From Paracentrotus lividus (lineage: Eukaryota > Echinodermata > Echinoidea > Camarodonta > Echinidae): a stretch of 64,000 nt of DNA. Location: contig CALNVZ010000641.1 in the NCBI GenBank assembly GCA_940671915.1, positions 8,475,917 to 8,539,916 on the forward strand. Reading direction: 5' to 3'. A program made the translations under genes and the position numbers. The stretch's first letter is position 1. Every line of letters begins with the position of its first letter. The notes below the pieces were generated by a model. That model saw only the letters and a list, made by a program, of their open reading frames with translations. It searched no databases and was not told where the DNA came from. Positions 48,269-60,570 of the stretch are shown here, one piece after another.

Positions 48269-48689
48269 CGCGACCGGGGGTCTATATCGCCATGTACCGT
48301 ACCTGCGATATGAACACAAGTTACGTGTTTGGAACTGATTTTTGCCTTCAAATATCAATCACTCATTGTTATGACAACATAAATATGTGGAAGAACCTAT
48401 CTGCTCTTGTATCCTTGGAAGTTACATAAATTCAATGTGAGTATCATTTAAAAAAAAATATATTACTTGTGAGAGATTCGGGGTATAGATCTACCAGCCC
48501 CACAACTAATCATCCGTCAGTTCCCGTCGCTTCGCGACGGGGACTGGTCAGTTTAATATTGACATAGACATGATATAGAGTCTACTACTACTAATTTTGG
48601 AGCAGAAAGTGATTGCAAAAAGGAGAAAAACCTTAGATAAAACAACATTGACAAGGTTGCAAAATTTTCCCCAAAATATGGCAGTTTGG

Positions 48690-48742
48690 TCCACGAGGTC
48701 AATACTAAAGTATTGACATCGTATCTATCATGAGTGCTTAGA
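48690..48742. repeat. Right arm of a 4-kb inverted pair
   Basis: TTGGTCCACGAGGTCAATAC...CATCGTATCTATCATGAGTG; inverted relative to 44712-44775. The two arms could be the termini of one old element into which the fold-back at 44966 and the pyrimidine tract were placed, or two separate repeats. Confidence 0.5.
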
Positions 48743-49144
48743 ACCTAGCCTAGTCTCCGCTCAGTCGAGTCATCATGGAGATGCCGAGCCGAGGCGCCAT
48801 ACCGGCGTCTGCTTTGCCCCAGCGCTGGCGGCTGGCTCAACGGGCGAAACAGTCCAATCTTCTAAACAATACTCTAACAAAAGTTAGTCGCGTCGTTGTC
48901 GTCGATATTTTTATTGGTTTTTCCGTGTCATAACACAAATATTCAACATGCTCAATCATCTCTTGGTAATAGTACTGATGCTCATGGATTTCTTTATACT
49001 TACAAATTGAAGTATCCAAACAGTTCTCAAATCTTTCAGAAAATCTTCGTAGGGCAGACTGCCAGTCAAAACATTGACGTCGCGTACCGTCGAGACGTAG
49101 TACGTGTGTATTTAGTCTAGTTCTGGATGGACTCTTGACAAGCT

Positions 49145-49336
49145 TTATAGCATTAACACACGCCCGAGCGTGCGCGCGTTAGCGGTGAATGCAGTGCACC
49201 GCGAGATAGCTTTGGATAGGGGTCGCGCTGCAACGAGCCGCAGGCGAGTGCAGCTGCGCCCCATCCGAGGCATCGAGCGATCACTGCATTTACGTTTAAT
49301 CGCACAATACAGGGAAGTGTGTTAACGCTTTTATAA
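49145..49336. mobile_element. Small GC-rich fold-back element
   Basis: Ends TTATAGCATTAACACAC and GTGTGTTAACGCTTTTATAA; inner palindromic blocks AATGCAGTG/CACTGCATT and GCGCTGCAACGAGCCGCAGG. About 190 bp. Confidence 0.7.
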
Positions 49337-49377
49337 AATTGCGACATTGCTCTAGTAGATCTTGACCCAGCTAACAA

Positions 49378-50474
49378 TTGGACGTTCTCTGAACGTTTAA
49401 GAACGTTCCAAGTCGTTCTATGGACGTTTTGTCAAAACGTTTAGAAAACGTCCTTTGTGGAAGGTTTGGACGTTAATAAAACGTTCCAAATGGACGTTTA
49501 GAAAACGTTTTCTAAACGTTTAAAAACCCCAAAAGAACCTTCGAAAAATTTTAAGGACCTGTAGAAAACCTTTGGAACCTTATAAAAGTCCAAAAACCTT
49601 TTACAATGTTCTGTGACGTTCTACGGACGTCCAGAAAACCTTTAAAAAACCTTGGAACGTTCCATGGACGTTCTGCGGACGTCCAGAAAGCCTTTAAAAC
49701 GTTCCAAAAACGTTCTGCGGACGTCCAGAAACCTTTGGAACGTTCAGAACGTTTTAAGAACGTCTATAGGAAGTTTGGAGAACCTATTAAAAACTTATGC
49801 AAACAATTAATAAATAAAAATTATGTTAATTATTTGCACCTCAGCTCTTGCCAAATTGGGAATGGCACTTAAGAGTGAAGTGTCTCCAATCAAAAAAATG
49901 CTTAAAGGGCAGACTTGATGGGATTATTTGATTTAACTCTATATATTGCCTCCAGTAAATTATAGTTTATTGAAAGTATCGTTTGTAATGGTTAGTTATT
50001 ACTTAATTATTTTTTGTTAGTAGTACATCCAATACTGAATTAGTGTTTTTAATCTTTATGTGCGTTTCAGAACAATATTACATAAAAACGAAACACCAAA
50101 GCATTGAATTAATTACTGCTAAATAGACAAAAAATCATTAAAATGTTATTTCCATATGTCCAACGTATATATGCAAATTACCACTCATTTGCATAAAGTC
50201 CTATTTGGACGTTTTAAAAACGTTCATAAACGTTCAACAAAATATGTTCAGTTATAAGGTTCAAATAAAACGTTTTTGTGAACGTTTTGATTCAAAACGT
50301 TCATTCTTTTGAACGTCCAAAGAACGTTTAAAAACGTTCTTTTGAACCATTGTTTTTACAAATTGAAAGTCCAACTGGACTATATAAACGTTTTCTAAAC
50401 GTTCATTTCAGACGAGACCTACGGACCTGATAAAACGTTTTTAAAACGTTCTGAAAACGTTTTGTGTTGCTAGG
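49378..50474. mobile_element. Element filled with AACGTT-type repeats
   Basis: Ends CAGCTAACAATTGGACGTT and, reverse-complemented, CCTAGCAACACAAAACGTT. 49380-49770 and 50208-50465 consist of dozens of degenerate RAACGTTYTNNRAACGTTT-type units on both strands; 49775-50205 is AT-rich filler. No intact ORF. Confidence 0.7.
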
Positions 50475-50478
50475 AGTT

Positions 50479-50524
50479 TACTTACCAAAAATTCAAGGGA
50501 TTATCCCTTGGAATTTTGGTAAGT
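50479..50524. repeat. Perfect-type hairpin
   Basis: ACTTACCAAAAATTCAAGGG and its near-exact complement CCCTTGGAATTTTGGTAAGT separated by a few bases. Confidence 0.85.
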
Positions 50525-50582
50525 AGCTCAAGATCTACATCACGATCGTCATCCAGAAAAGTAACAAAAACACGGAAAAGAC

Positions 50583-51411
50583 CCGGGCCGGTATCTGAAA
50601 ATTGTCTTATCTTTTATCTTATCTTTTATCTTATCTCAAAAGATAATAGACCGCTAATATTCGGCTTAACGTAATTCTGAAATATTAAGGACCACACCTT
50701 ATATTATCTCTGTCACGCCCCGTCACGCCATTTTTTTTATCATTAGAATCATTAAGGTTTTAATACTTAGGTCAACCAATAGAAGTGCCCCTTCTTTTAA
50801 AAGAAATAAAGATGCGCTTGCGCGCACCACCAACATTAGGCGTAATTTAATCTTGCGCGATTTGGGCGCTTTCGTCTGCAGCTAAATTTTCTCTTTATGA
50901 CGTAAAATGGTTCTATTGTGACGTTTCTTTGGTGGATTTCTCAACAAAAAAACATAAATGAAAGGTTATCGTATTGAATGTGGTCTTAAATCGCAACGAA
51001 CAATTAGCCGAATCTGCTCAAATTTCGTTGGGATTTTCTTCTGTAGGCCTATTGATCCTGCGTATTCATTATCTTCCACTTACTAAGAAAATAATTAGGG
51101 CAAATCCTCAGATATCATATGAGATACAATACCCCCTACCTGTTGTAAATTTTTTGTTGCAAAGGCTAGTTAAGATAAAAAATATAGATAATTTTCAGAA
51201 TACCTATTTCATCAGATTTTTATCTTCGCACAATATATTTGTGCGCCGTGTCTAAACATTACGCAAAACAGCTCTGACATAATGCGCGCTCAGCGAAACT
51301 TACAAGAAAAGATAAGAGAAAAGAATAAGATAATTTTCGGAATACGAATTTGTCTAACTCTGAAGATACAAGAATATTTGTCTTAAGATAAGTTTCAGAA
51401 TACGGCCCCGG
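50583..51411. mobile_element. MITE-like element, CCGGGGCCGTATTCTGAAA ends
   Basis: The left end CCGGGCCGGTATCTGAAAAT and the right end, reverse-complemented (CCGGGGCCGTATTCTGAAAC), form the TIRs, followed on each side by AAGATAA/TTATCTT-rich sequence. About 830 bp. The interior ORF at 50974-51255 shows no known domain. Confidence 0.7.
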
Positions 51412-51543
51412 ATGTATGTGTTATCACTTTTTTTGCGCCGCAAAATGCAACGGTGGTGCATTGCATCGAAAATTCAGCATGCACACGTGACGCATTTTGA
51501 CCAACCACGATGCGTAAAATCACAGACTATTTTATAATAGTTA

Positions 51544-51702
51544 TAACCGCTAGATGGCGCTTTGCCACTCATCCACTCTCCCCACAAATCATTTCTTCAC
51601 TCATTCACCACTACCCACCGATGAGTGGGTGAATGAGTGAAGAAAATGATTGTGTGGGAGATCGAGAGTGGAGAGTGGGCAAACGCGCCATCTAGCGGTT
51701 TA
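51544..51702. repeat. Hairpin element with CTCF-like cores at both ends
   Basis: Almost perfect inverted repeat of about 70 bp per arm. 51547-51560 is CCGCTAGATGGCGC and 51685-51698 is its exact complement. The interior is GAATGAGTGAAG-type sequence and its inverse. CCGCTAGATGGCGC fits known CTCF core consensus sequences. Confidence 0.8.
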
Positions 51703-52138
51703 ATACTAAGCTTGTCAAGAGTCCAGAACTAGACTAAATAACTTACAGCTCAGCTCAGCAGCTATAGCTAGCTAGCTCGAGAAATAGCTAGCTAGTGGGC
51801 CTTTGGCTGCAGTATGCTAAGTCGAGACCAGAAGTCGACCCTATCATGGCGAGCTAATTATCTAATCAATACAATGGGCATGTAGACAAATAGTTCGTCC
51901 ATAAAACAAAACGCTTTTAATATTTCGTCATCACGCCTTATCCCTCCCCACGGTTTTGTTTTGGGCTGTTGTAGAGTACCTATATAGGTACTCTAGGCTG
52001 TTGTTGTTGTTTTTTGGGGTTTTTTCCGGGGGAAGGGGGGGAGGGGGTTCCCGGGGTATTCTTGCATTTTTCATCAGATATGCTCTTCAAATGACATAGC
52101 ATGATAGGGCTATGACGAAAAAAAATATTCCCACAAAA

Positions 52139-52163
52139 ATCAATCAATCAATCAATCAATAAA
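52139..52163 (+). repeat. AATC microsatellite
   Basis: About six units of AATC. Flanking blocks (TGCTCTTCAAAT, then TACGAAGAAAAC/TATGACGAAAAA, then CCCACAAAAA) are repeated at about 52080 and 52280. Confidence 0.8.
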
Positions 52164-53198
52164 AAATAAAAATAAGAAATAAAGACATATAGGATGCTTT
52201 TGTCGGGAGGAGGGGGGGGGGTGTCCCCAGGAGAATTTTTGCATTCTTCTATGTTATTATTAGGCCTTCCGGATATCATTATACTTTGCTCTTCAAATAT
52301 CACAGGCTACGAAGAAAACAAAAAATACACCCACAAAAAAATAAAAAAAAATAAAAATATACTTTATTAATATTTTTAAAAATTAATGAAAAGTGAGTTG
52401 TTGCCTAGTAAATAAATCATTCGACTTGATGGGTCTTTATCTAGCCCGTACTGAATTTATTTTATTTGTTTGTTTCTAGACGTACAAACTTCTAGCATTC
52501 ATGCTATTTTCTGGCTCCTTTTATACTTTGTAAAATTGTAAAATATATCGTTATAATACGAATATTTTTGGATAATAAAGTTCAAGTTCAGGTTCAAGAA
52601 TACCATACATCTCTATGATAAAAATTCAACTCAAAATACACTGTCTCTTTACAAAGAATCATCCAACAGTTAGGCAACTCATGATGAATAGCCTAACTAG
52701 AGGTTGAATTTGTAATTTGATAATCAGTCGATCCACAATCATGTTCCAGATGCCTGTGTTGGCTGAGTAATCTGGACAAGCCTTTCGACATGATCGACGA
52801 TACGTGGTCTTAAAACATGACCCAGCCCCCCCCCCCAAGAAAAAAAAAAAAGACAAAAAATAGATAAATAAATAAATTGTGGGGAATATAGTTGTGTAGA
52901 AAAAAATGGGCCTAAACTCTGCCTAAATATGAAAATTATAAGCTTAGGGCTATAACAAGATCACATTCATACCTTAAAATAAAGCATAAGCAAAAATGAG
53001 CCCTCAAAATTAAGATTTTTTTTTTTTGTCAGGGATATTCATACATAATATTTTTTTCTTTCATTCTACATCAATTCATAATCTCTATAAGTTGTCCTAT
53101 TTTCCTGAAATTCATCTCATTTTATTGTCTTCCGATGAGTTGTGCGATCTTGTTGAACTAATTCGGATGGAAAAGCTTTTCTTATGGTCCCCGATTTA

Positions 53199-53328
53199 TA
53201 AGCACATCTTAGTAGAATTCTGAACATTGATGAATATTTATAAGCACATCTTAGTAGAATTCTGAACATTGATGAATATTTATAAGCACATCTTAGTAGA
53301 ATTCTGAACATTGATGAATATTTTAAGC
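53199..53328 (+). repeat. 42-bp tandem repeat x3
   Basis: Copies begin at 53199, 53241 and 53283 (TAAGCACATCTTAGTAGAAT...). Virtually identical, so recent. Because 42 is a multiple of three, a short minus-strand ORF shows a repeated 14-residue unit. Confidence 0.95.
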
Positions 53329-55245
53329 CAGGGCACATGATGATTTTCTTGAGTTTCAAATCTTAAAATAGTCAAAATTTTGTATTGCATGTTTGCTGTA
53401 GTTGTTGACATGAATTTATATCTTTTTTTTTTTTTTTTTTTTTTTTTGGAAAGGATAAGAAATGAACTGAAATTGGAACTAAAAATTAGAAAATTAGAAT
53501 TGAAATTCAATCACTTTAATTATGAAACACACAACTCACAATTATGTGCTATAGGCCATTATTTCGTTGTCTGTGGGCCTACAGAATGAAATTTTTAAAG
53601 CCTATTAATTTAATCACTTAGGCCTATGTACCCGCACCCGCAATGAATATTGCAATATAGAAAAAATACGTGCATTTTCTATTTTGAAAGTCTTTTATAG
53701 AATAAGTGACTTCAATAATGGTGTTTGGCGACTTTACATTCTGAAAGGAAAGACTTAATTGTAGCACTTGGATGGCCCGACCCGGTATTATAATATATTA
53801 TATATATAATTTATATAATTGACAACATTATCTGATTGGCATCTGTAAAATACATGAATCACAGTTGATAAAGAAGAATGCAAAAAGCATAAAATCATAG
53901 ATTTTATAATAAAACAACTTTTATATAAATGTAAAAAGCACAATGGCCCACAAAATTTTAATAATGAAATTTTTTCGTTTTTTTTATTTAAAAAAAAAAA
54001 TCTTATAGTGTTGTCATATTTTGTTTGCTTTGCTTTTCTTTGAAATTATAGTGATATCTTTATTTGGGGGTTATGCAAAAAAGGTAGGCTTTAAACCTGA
54101 ATGCATTTTTGTTGTTAGAAATCTGAAATTATGTTTAAAGGTTTGATTCACTGATCCCCATCTTCTAAAATGTCCTTTTTTGAGCCTTTGTCATTTTGTC
54201 TCCCCTTTGTTTCAGAAATGACTAGGTCTATTTTACTAATTTACCCCCCCCCCCGGTTCCTGGTTCTGAGATCTGCACCCCTGATAATAATAACAACAAT
54301 AATGATAAAACGGGCACTTTTGAGATCAGATGCATAAAGAGAAAGTATTGGGTAAGGAGGGGTATGCATAAAATTTACCTTTGAATGATGCATTTAATAA
54401 CCTTAAACTTTAAAGTCTTGTGTTTTTTTTAGTTCATTTATTAATCAAAAAGGAAAGGCGAGCGCGAACGCAAGCAAGCCCAAATTTTTTTAGCTCAAAA
54501 TGTGAGATAATTGTGCATTTAATAGACCCTATTCGGTTTACGCGAGCGCGAGCCGAAAATTTGAGCTCGAATTATGTGCATTATACACCCTATTTAGAGT
54601 ATCCATGTTGAAGATAGCATCAACAACTCTGTGTGGAAAATTTGTGGGCTGCAGGCCCAAGCCCCCCCCCCTCCCTCCCCACTCAGGTAGGGGAAAAACC
54701 GATAAATCATTGAAATAAGGTTTTTTAATCAAATTTTAAAAGGAGGGGTAGTTTTCAAATCTTTGAGGACAAATCCTGAAATCAGGGTCCCAAATATGGT
54801 CCAAAAGCCTGTGAAAAGGGTTAATTTTGTTGGCCCCCTCCAAAACCTGTAATAGGGGGGGGCGGGGGGGTAATGATGCACCTTCCCTTCTAAAAGCTCG
54901 AACTAGAGGTAATTTTGACACGCGGCTTCCCCTATAGTGTAAGGGTGGGGGGGGATTGCTAAGAATCCGGAACGAGCATACGTGTATGGTTGACCCCCTG
55001 AGTGGGGGGGGGTGCCTATCTTTAAAAAATGTTCCGCCTTCGGCCGTCAAGAGAGTTATATAGGCTTAGGCTATAAAAGTCTTCTTTACAAGATATTCCC
55101 CCCTTTTATTTTTAATCCTTTTATTTTTGTTCAAACGGACCCCTCTGCCAGCGGGGGGGGGGGGGTTCGTCTAGGACCGACCTTTAACGTCACCATCCGA
55201 GAGACGGACTGGGTTTCGAACCAGGGTCCGCTCCATGTCAGTTTG

Positions 55246-56158
55246 CAGGGCTGCCAACTCTCAACGCAATCTGCGTGAGTCTCACGCAATTCACCAAATC
55301 TCACGTCTCACGCTAATCAACGAAGTTCTCACTCCAAACCCCCAAAATAGAAAGTACAAACAAAAAGTCTCCCAAATTCCTGTATTTCGGATATTCCATA
55401 TGCCCCGGTCGAAAGTTTCAACATTTAAACCGCATGCGCAAAGCTAAACCAATGAAATCGGTTTCGGTTGCGCGCAAACGTAAACAGGAGCTAATTTAAT
55501 TGCGATTGATTTTTCCTGCGTGCATGTTTGCTATGCGCATGCGAGTATTTATGTCGACTGCCGCTGTACGTCGCGCCCGGGCCCAAGCCCCGTGTGCTCA
55601 GCAGAGTTTGCGCTCGCGATGGCCATGTACGTCTGTCAACTATAGCCCTCTACGACCAGACAGTACAGCGCTGATTATCGTTCATGGTGAGTTGAAAATA
55701 AATTCCTACAAAATCACGATCTTTTTGAATGATTTCGATTGTTGTATCTGAGAGTGAGAATGATTTTGGAAGGGTGCTTGTAGAAGGTAGATATCATTAC
55801 CCTAGAATTATATTAACAACTAACTTGTTATGTTTTTATAATGCACTTACAAATCTGGAAGTTTGTTATTTTTTCATGGTGTATTTTTTCAGTGTACTAG
55901 ACTACATGAAATCAATATAACCTGTTACTTAATTTAGTACATGAATCCTGCCTTTTAATGGTAGAAATCATGACTAAAGTATGCACCAGATTACACCATT
56001 TCAAATGTCATATTGTAAAAAGCTCCCTACCGTGGAAGGGGGATACCCCCTTCCACACCTCCCCCCCCCCCCTCGAGCGCTTCGCGCCCTCGGGCTTGGT
56101 TGCTTTGCTCCCCTCGCAGTATCTCACTCCAAACTTTCACTCAGGGTTGGCAGCCCTG
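55246..56158. mobile_element. ~0.9-kb TIR element
   Basis: The left end CAGGGCTGCCAACTC is inverted at 56144-56158 (GGGTTGGCAGCCCTG). Ends of the CAGGG(G)TGCCAAC type are known from hAT-like elements, which is a suggestion only. The block CTACCGTGGAAGGGGG...CGCTTCGCGCC near its right end recurs at 59819-59882. Confidence 0.6.
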
Positions 56159-56345
56159 AGTTTGTAGGCTGATTCAGAAAGTTCACAATGAGCGTTAGGC
56201 CTACTGCTCGACCAAATCCTGATCCCGGATCCAGCAGAATGTATTGGGTCCAACCTTGTTATACTTATTGTTTGTTATCAGTAGTGCGAGGTCGCATAGC
56301 AACCGAGCGTGAAAGTTTGGGATTTTAAAAATGTGGCACTGTTTA

Positions 56346-56963
56346 TTAAAGGAGGAGTCCGGGCTGAAATTAAAAAGTTTTGTAAAGGAAAGTAAAATTT
56401 AACAAGCACAACACAGAAAATTTCATCAAAATCGGATGAAAAATAACAAAGTTATGCATTTTTTTAGATATCGAATTTATTTCGTAAAACAGTTCTTGGC
56501 ATTGTCTCATTGTCTCATTTGAATATTTGAATATTCAAATGAACAAAATGATGATGTCACAGTCCCCCTACTTCTTGTGTATTTTATTATATGAAATATG
56601 TTTTTCTCATTTTTTTCATATATTGCGTATATAGAAAATCTATCCCACATACTGAAAGCACTAGTGACCTTGAACATTCCACAAGGATTATTCCCTGTTT
56701 TATGTCCTTGGGGGCGAAAATCTTGATAATTGGTATTTCATACAATAAAATACAAAGAAAGTAATAGGGGGACTGATCGAGACATCATCAGTTTGCCAAT
56801 CTGAAGATGGCAAAAACTGTTTCCTAAAAAAATCAAAACCTAAGAAAATTCATAACTTTGCTAAATTGTGATCCGATTTTGATGAAATTTTCAGTGATGT
56901 GCTTTTTAGATTTTACTTTATTTTTCTAATAATGCAAATCTCCAGCCCGGAGGAGTCCTTTAA
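56346..56963. mobile_element. 0.6-kb fold-back element
   Basis: The left end TTAAAGGAGGAGTCCGGGCT and the right end, reverse-complemented (TTAAAGGACTCCTCCGGGCT), with long arms (CATCAAAATCGGATGAAAAA / its complement, AACAAAGTTATGCATTTTTT / its complement). Similar design to the 0.5-kb family but different sequence. Confidence 0.8.
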
Positions 56964-58012
56964 GAAAGAAGAGAAGAAGTTGTACGTGGAACTTTTAAGA
57001 AGTCTGAATGGCTTCGGTATTATTTTACAGGTTTGTTAAATTAGAACACAGATCAACAATCTTTGCTGTCAAAATTTTGTGGGTTGCAGGCCCTAAGCCC
57101 GACCCCCACACACACACTCAGCCCGCATACAACTACCCCAAAACGTCTGATTGTCGACAACACCCTTTCCCAATGCCTAGATCCAGCAGAGGGTATTGGG
57201 TACAAGTTTATACTACTTATTGTTTGTTACTCATTGCGACCGAGCAGGAAAATTTTGAATTTCTAAATTAAGACATAGGCCTATGGGGTTAGAAAAATAA
57301 ATGATTAAAAGAGAAGAGCACTTAATTAGTATTAAAAGTGGCCCTTAAAAAAAAAAGTCTTTTCAGAAGTCTGAACGGCTTCTTTTCTTTTTTTTTAGTC
57401 TAGGGCATCATTTATTTTTTATTTTTTAAATGAAAGGGGCACTTGAAAAGAGGCAGTTTTTGGGTCTATGAAAAAGTGTGTGTGGGGGGGGGGGGCACCT
57501 CGTGCCGTACCCCGGCTCCCCCGGTTCCGCCGCCTCTGATATATTGTTCAGATATGAGACATCGAAAAATCTTAGGCTACACTAGCAAAACTTTACCCCA
57601 TCCCTTACTGCGGCAGCGCTGCCCGTAGGCCTACACGAACTTCTTGGGCAGCGTCCAAGCGCTACCCCATCCCTAGAAAAAGGCCTTGCAACATAAAAAT
57701 ATACGAGCAATGTTATGCTTCAGTCACACAGACACTGACATTTAGTTACCTTTCCCCCCCCTTTTTTTTAATATCATTATTTTCATCTTCTGTTCTATCA
57801 TTTACCACACTGTAAAAATGTATGTATTTTTACAGCAAATCTGCTGTCAGCAGAGTTGCCAAAAAAATGTAATCCCAAAAAAGTTTAGTTGTAAGTTTCT
57901 CCTGCAAATAATTGCGTAAGAAATACAAAATATATCAGGAGTAACAGATTTGTTCCGTTTTAACGTATGCTATAAAACTCTAATCATATTTTTCCTTCTC
58001 TTTCATTAATTC

Positions 58013-58515
58013 TTAAAGGGGAAGTTCACCCTGGAATTTTATTGGTCTTAAAAAATGAAGAAAATTAATTAAAAAATATTAGTGAAAGTTTGAAGAAATT
58101 CGACCAAAAAATAGCGAAGTTATGAATATTTAAACTTTTGATTGTGTGACGTCACGTGCGAGCAGCTCTCCCATTGGTTGTGTATGTAAATTCCATAAAT
58201 TTGTCTTTTTGTCATGGTTCTTGATAAAGGAATGGGTCAATTTGACATAGTCATGTATATGAACATATGTTTGATGGTATATCCACCGCACAGGTGACAT
58301 AATTAATTTCTTTTGAAAAAATGACATTTTATGGAATTTACACTACATAACACATAGGAGATCTGCTCGCATGTGACGTCACAGAATCAAAACTTTGAAT
58401 ATTCATAACTTCATAATTTTCTTGTCGATTTTCTCCAAACCTTCACTCATATTTTTCTTTTGTTTTTCTTCATTTTTTAAGACCAATAAAATTCCAGGGA
58501 GAACTTCCCCTTTAA
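58013..58515 (-). mobile_element. 0.5-kb fold-back element, copy 2
   Basis: Ends TTAAAGGGGAAGTTCACCCT and GGGAGAACTTCCCCTTTAA; arms as in the copy at 44966. The loop runs opposite to copy 1 (TGATAAAGGAATGGGTCAAT), so the element is inserted in the other orientation. The 125-codon ORF that starts inside its right arm (58395-58772) is not a gene. Confidence 0.85.
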
Positions 58516-59544
58516 GGGAGAAATTTACAACAAAACTGTATTTTAAATTACATTTTTGTATGGCGACTCTGCTGACATCACTTTGCTGTATTTTTTCTGT
58601 ATTTTTTGGGTTTTTTTTTTACAGTGCATGTATTTCTACGGTCTACAATAGAATTACGATTGATATCAATAATAATTTTGTTTTAGTTGGATCATTAGTG
58701 AGTTGCAAATTGGCTACAAGACTTATATTTCTCGAGAAATTCAACTTTGATTGGACTCGTCCATTATATTAAAGGGAATAATAGAGACAGGAACAGCATA
58801 ATTTAAGTTGAAAGCTCGTCTTATTTTCAGTTATGAATATTTCAAATAAATATTTCTTATATTTTCATTTCGAATTTGTAAATATCTTTAGAAAGACGTA
58901 ATAACTGTTTTCATGTTTATTGTACTCTATTCAAATTTTTAGTAAATGAAATCATTGATTCGCCCAACTGCTTGCCAACGAGAGGTCAATTGAAAGGTCA
59001 ACTTGTAAATACAGAAACTAGAATCCGTGAAAACTCTTGACTTTGGCCTTGCAATTTAAATATTTATAACAACAACAAGGGGAGAATGGATGACTTTCAA
59101 ACGGCTGAAGAGGTGAATATCTTAATTCAAATTCCGTTTAAAAATGATTTGTTAAAAATCGAAGAATTACTGTGATATTTGGTTTCTAAATATAAATTCG
59201 AGTGAGTGATTGCTCGCGAGTCGACTTTGCATTGATAACGCTATGGCCAGCCACTGGCAATGGCAGTGCGATGTGTTTGTGTGGGGGGTGTGGAATCGAA
59301 TGTGGAATCGAATGTGGCAGTTGCTGAGCAATGCAAGCAAAGCCAAATTCAAAGCCAATCAAAGGCAGGTCAGCCTTTTTTGAAAACAAAATATACCAAA
59401 ACAACAAAGGAAACAAACACTATAAGAAGTAACCCCAATTACCAAAATTATGCTGAAGACGAGTCATGACATTGACATGTTGACTTTGACTGTGAGACGG
59501 TCATGACGGTGAGATTAAACGTTTGTTGTTAGTAAGTTAGAACT

Positions 59545-59568
59545 TAACGTTAGATCTAACGTTAAGTG
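59545..59568. repeat. AACGTTAGATCTAACGTT palindrome
   Basis: CTTAACGTTAGATCTAACGTTAAG, an exact 24-base palindrome. Related words (GATCTAACG, CTAACGTTAGA) recur at 47517, 47725 and 59688-59712. Confidence 0.9.
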
Positions 59569-60019
59569 AGAATAATGAAAATGAAATGAGGGGGAAAAAA
59601 GAAAGAAAATGAAATAGAAATTCAGAACACAAAGAGAGTGATGTCATCAGGGTCATGATCATGGGTGATATTCCTGCGATTTAGGATCTAACGTGTTAGA
59701 TCTAACGTAAATCGGATTTGCGATTTTTTTTTTTATTTTTTAATTTTTCTTCAAATTTTTATTTTTCCCCGCCAGGTAGGCCCTAGACCCTCTATGCACA
59801 AAATTCCGCAATTAAAAGTCCCTACCGTGGGAGGGGGGACAACCCCCTCCCGCACCCTCTTCCCCTCGGTCGCTTCGCTCCCCCGAATAGATCCTATCTA
59901 GATCCCCTAATTTTTTTTCATGAGTGAATATCACCCCTGCATGATGATCTGAACTAGAATATTGAGATCACAACTAACTTAGGGCCTAAACAAAACTTTA
60001 CTAATTTAGACTCTATCCT

Positions 60020-60570
60020 CATCCACTATCCCACATCGAAATGTCTACAAGTTCGTTCGCACAGTGCTAGAGGGTAGTAGAGGACAATGCATTTTGATTG
60101 TTGGGCGCTCTGCTTAGCTGTCGCGTGAAGCTCCGCCTCCTGGTTGCGATGACTGAAGTGTGTTGACTGTAACTGAACAACGCGATTCAGCTGTTCCCGA
60201 AAGACCACTTTTATCTTGCGCGCTGTCGTAACCAAAGTGGACACATTTCGCAAGAAGAACTGCAAGACTCGACTTCACAAAACGTGCGGCAGAAAGCCAC
60301 TCTTTCAATACTTTTTAGAAATATAAATAGGAACTTCAACGAATCCACTGTCGGACTCCGCCGGATAGTTGAAAACGTGTGAAAAAATGAGGACTAACCA
60401 AAAAAATAAATGACGAGTCTAAATTTTGTTGTGACTATTGTTCATTGGAAGGCACAATGGTAGTGTATTTCATTTGCTAACGTGATCTTTCGAGCGTCGT
60501 GCATATGTGGAGTAAAAATTTCAACGTGTATCCACTCCTGTCCTAGTCTTGATGATTACCAGATTACCTG
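60020..60570. other. CpG-bearing non-repetitive stretch, possible promoter
   Basis: Less AT-rich than its surroundings, with several CpG words (GCGCGCTGTCG, CGACTTCAC) and no repeat structure that I see. Short minus-strand ORFs (60026-60308) have no recognisable domain. It could be a promoter or first exon of an unseen gene; nothing in the sequence proves it. Confidence 0.2.

Larger units (their letters stand above)
49109..51740. repeat. Nested inverted-repeat island, outer arms
   Basis: The outer arms 49109-49145 (TATTTAGTCTAGTTCTGG, then GACTCTTGACAAGCTT) and 51708-51740 (its complement, lacking four bases) are inverted. Between them sit elements at 49145-49336, 49378-50474, 50479-50524, 50583-51411 and 51544-51702, almost end to end. 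Confidence 0.75.

Noticed and set aside
58395-58772. 125-codon plus-strand ORF
   Set aside because: It starts inside the arm of the fold-back at 58013 and runs into AT-rich sequence; no domain.
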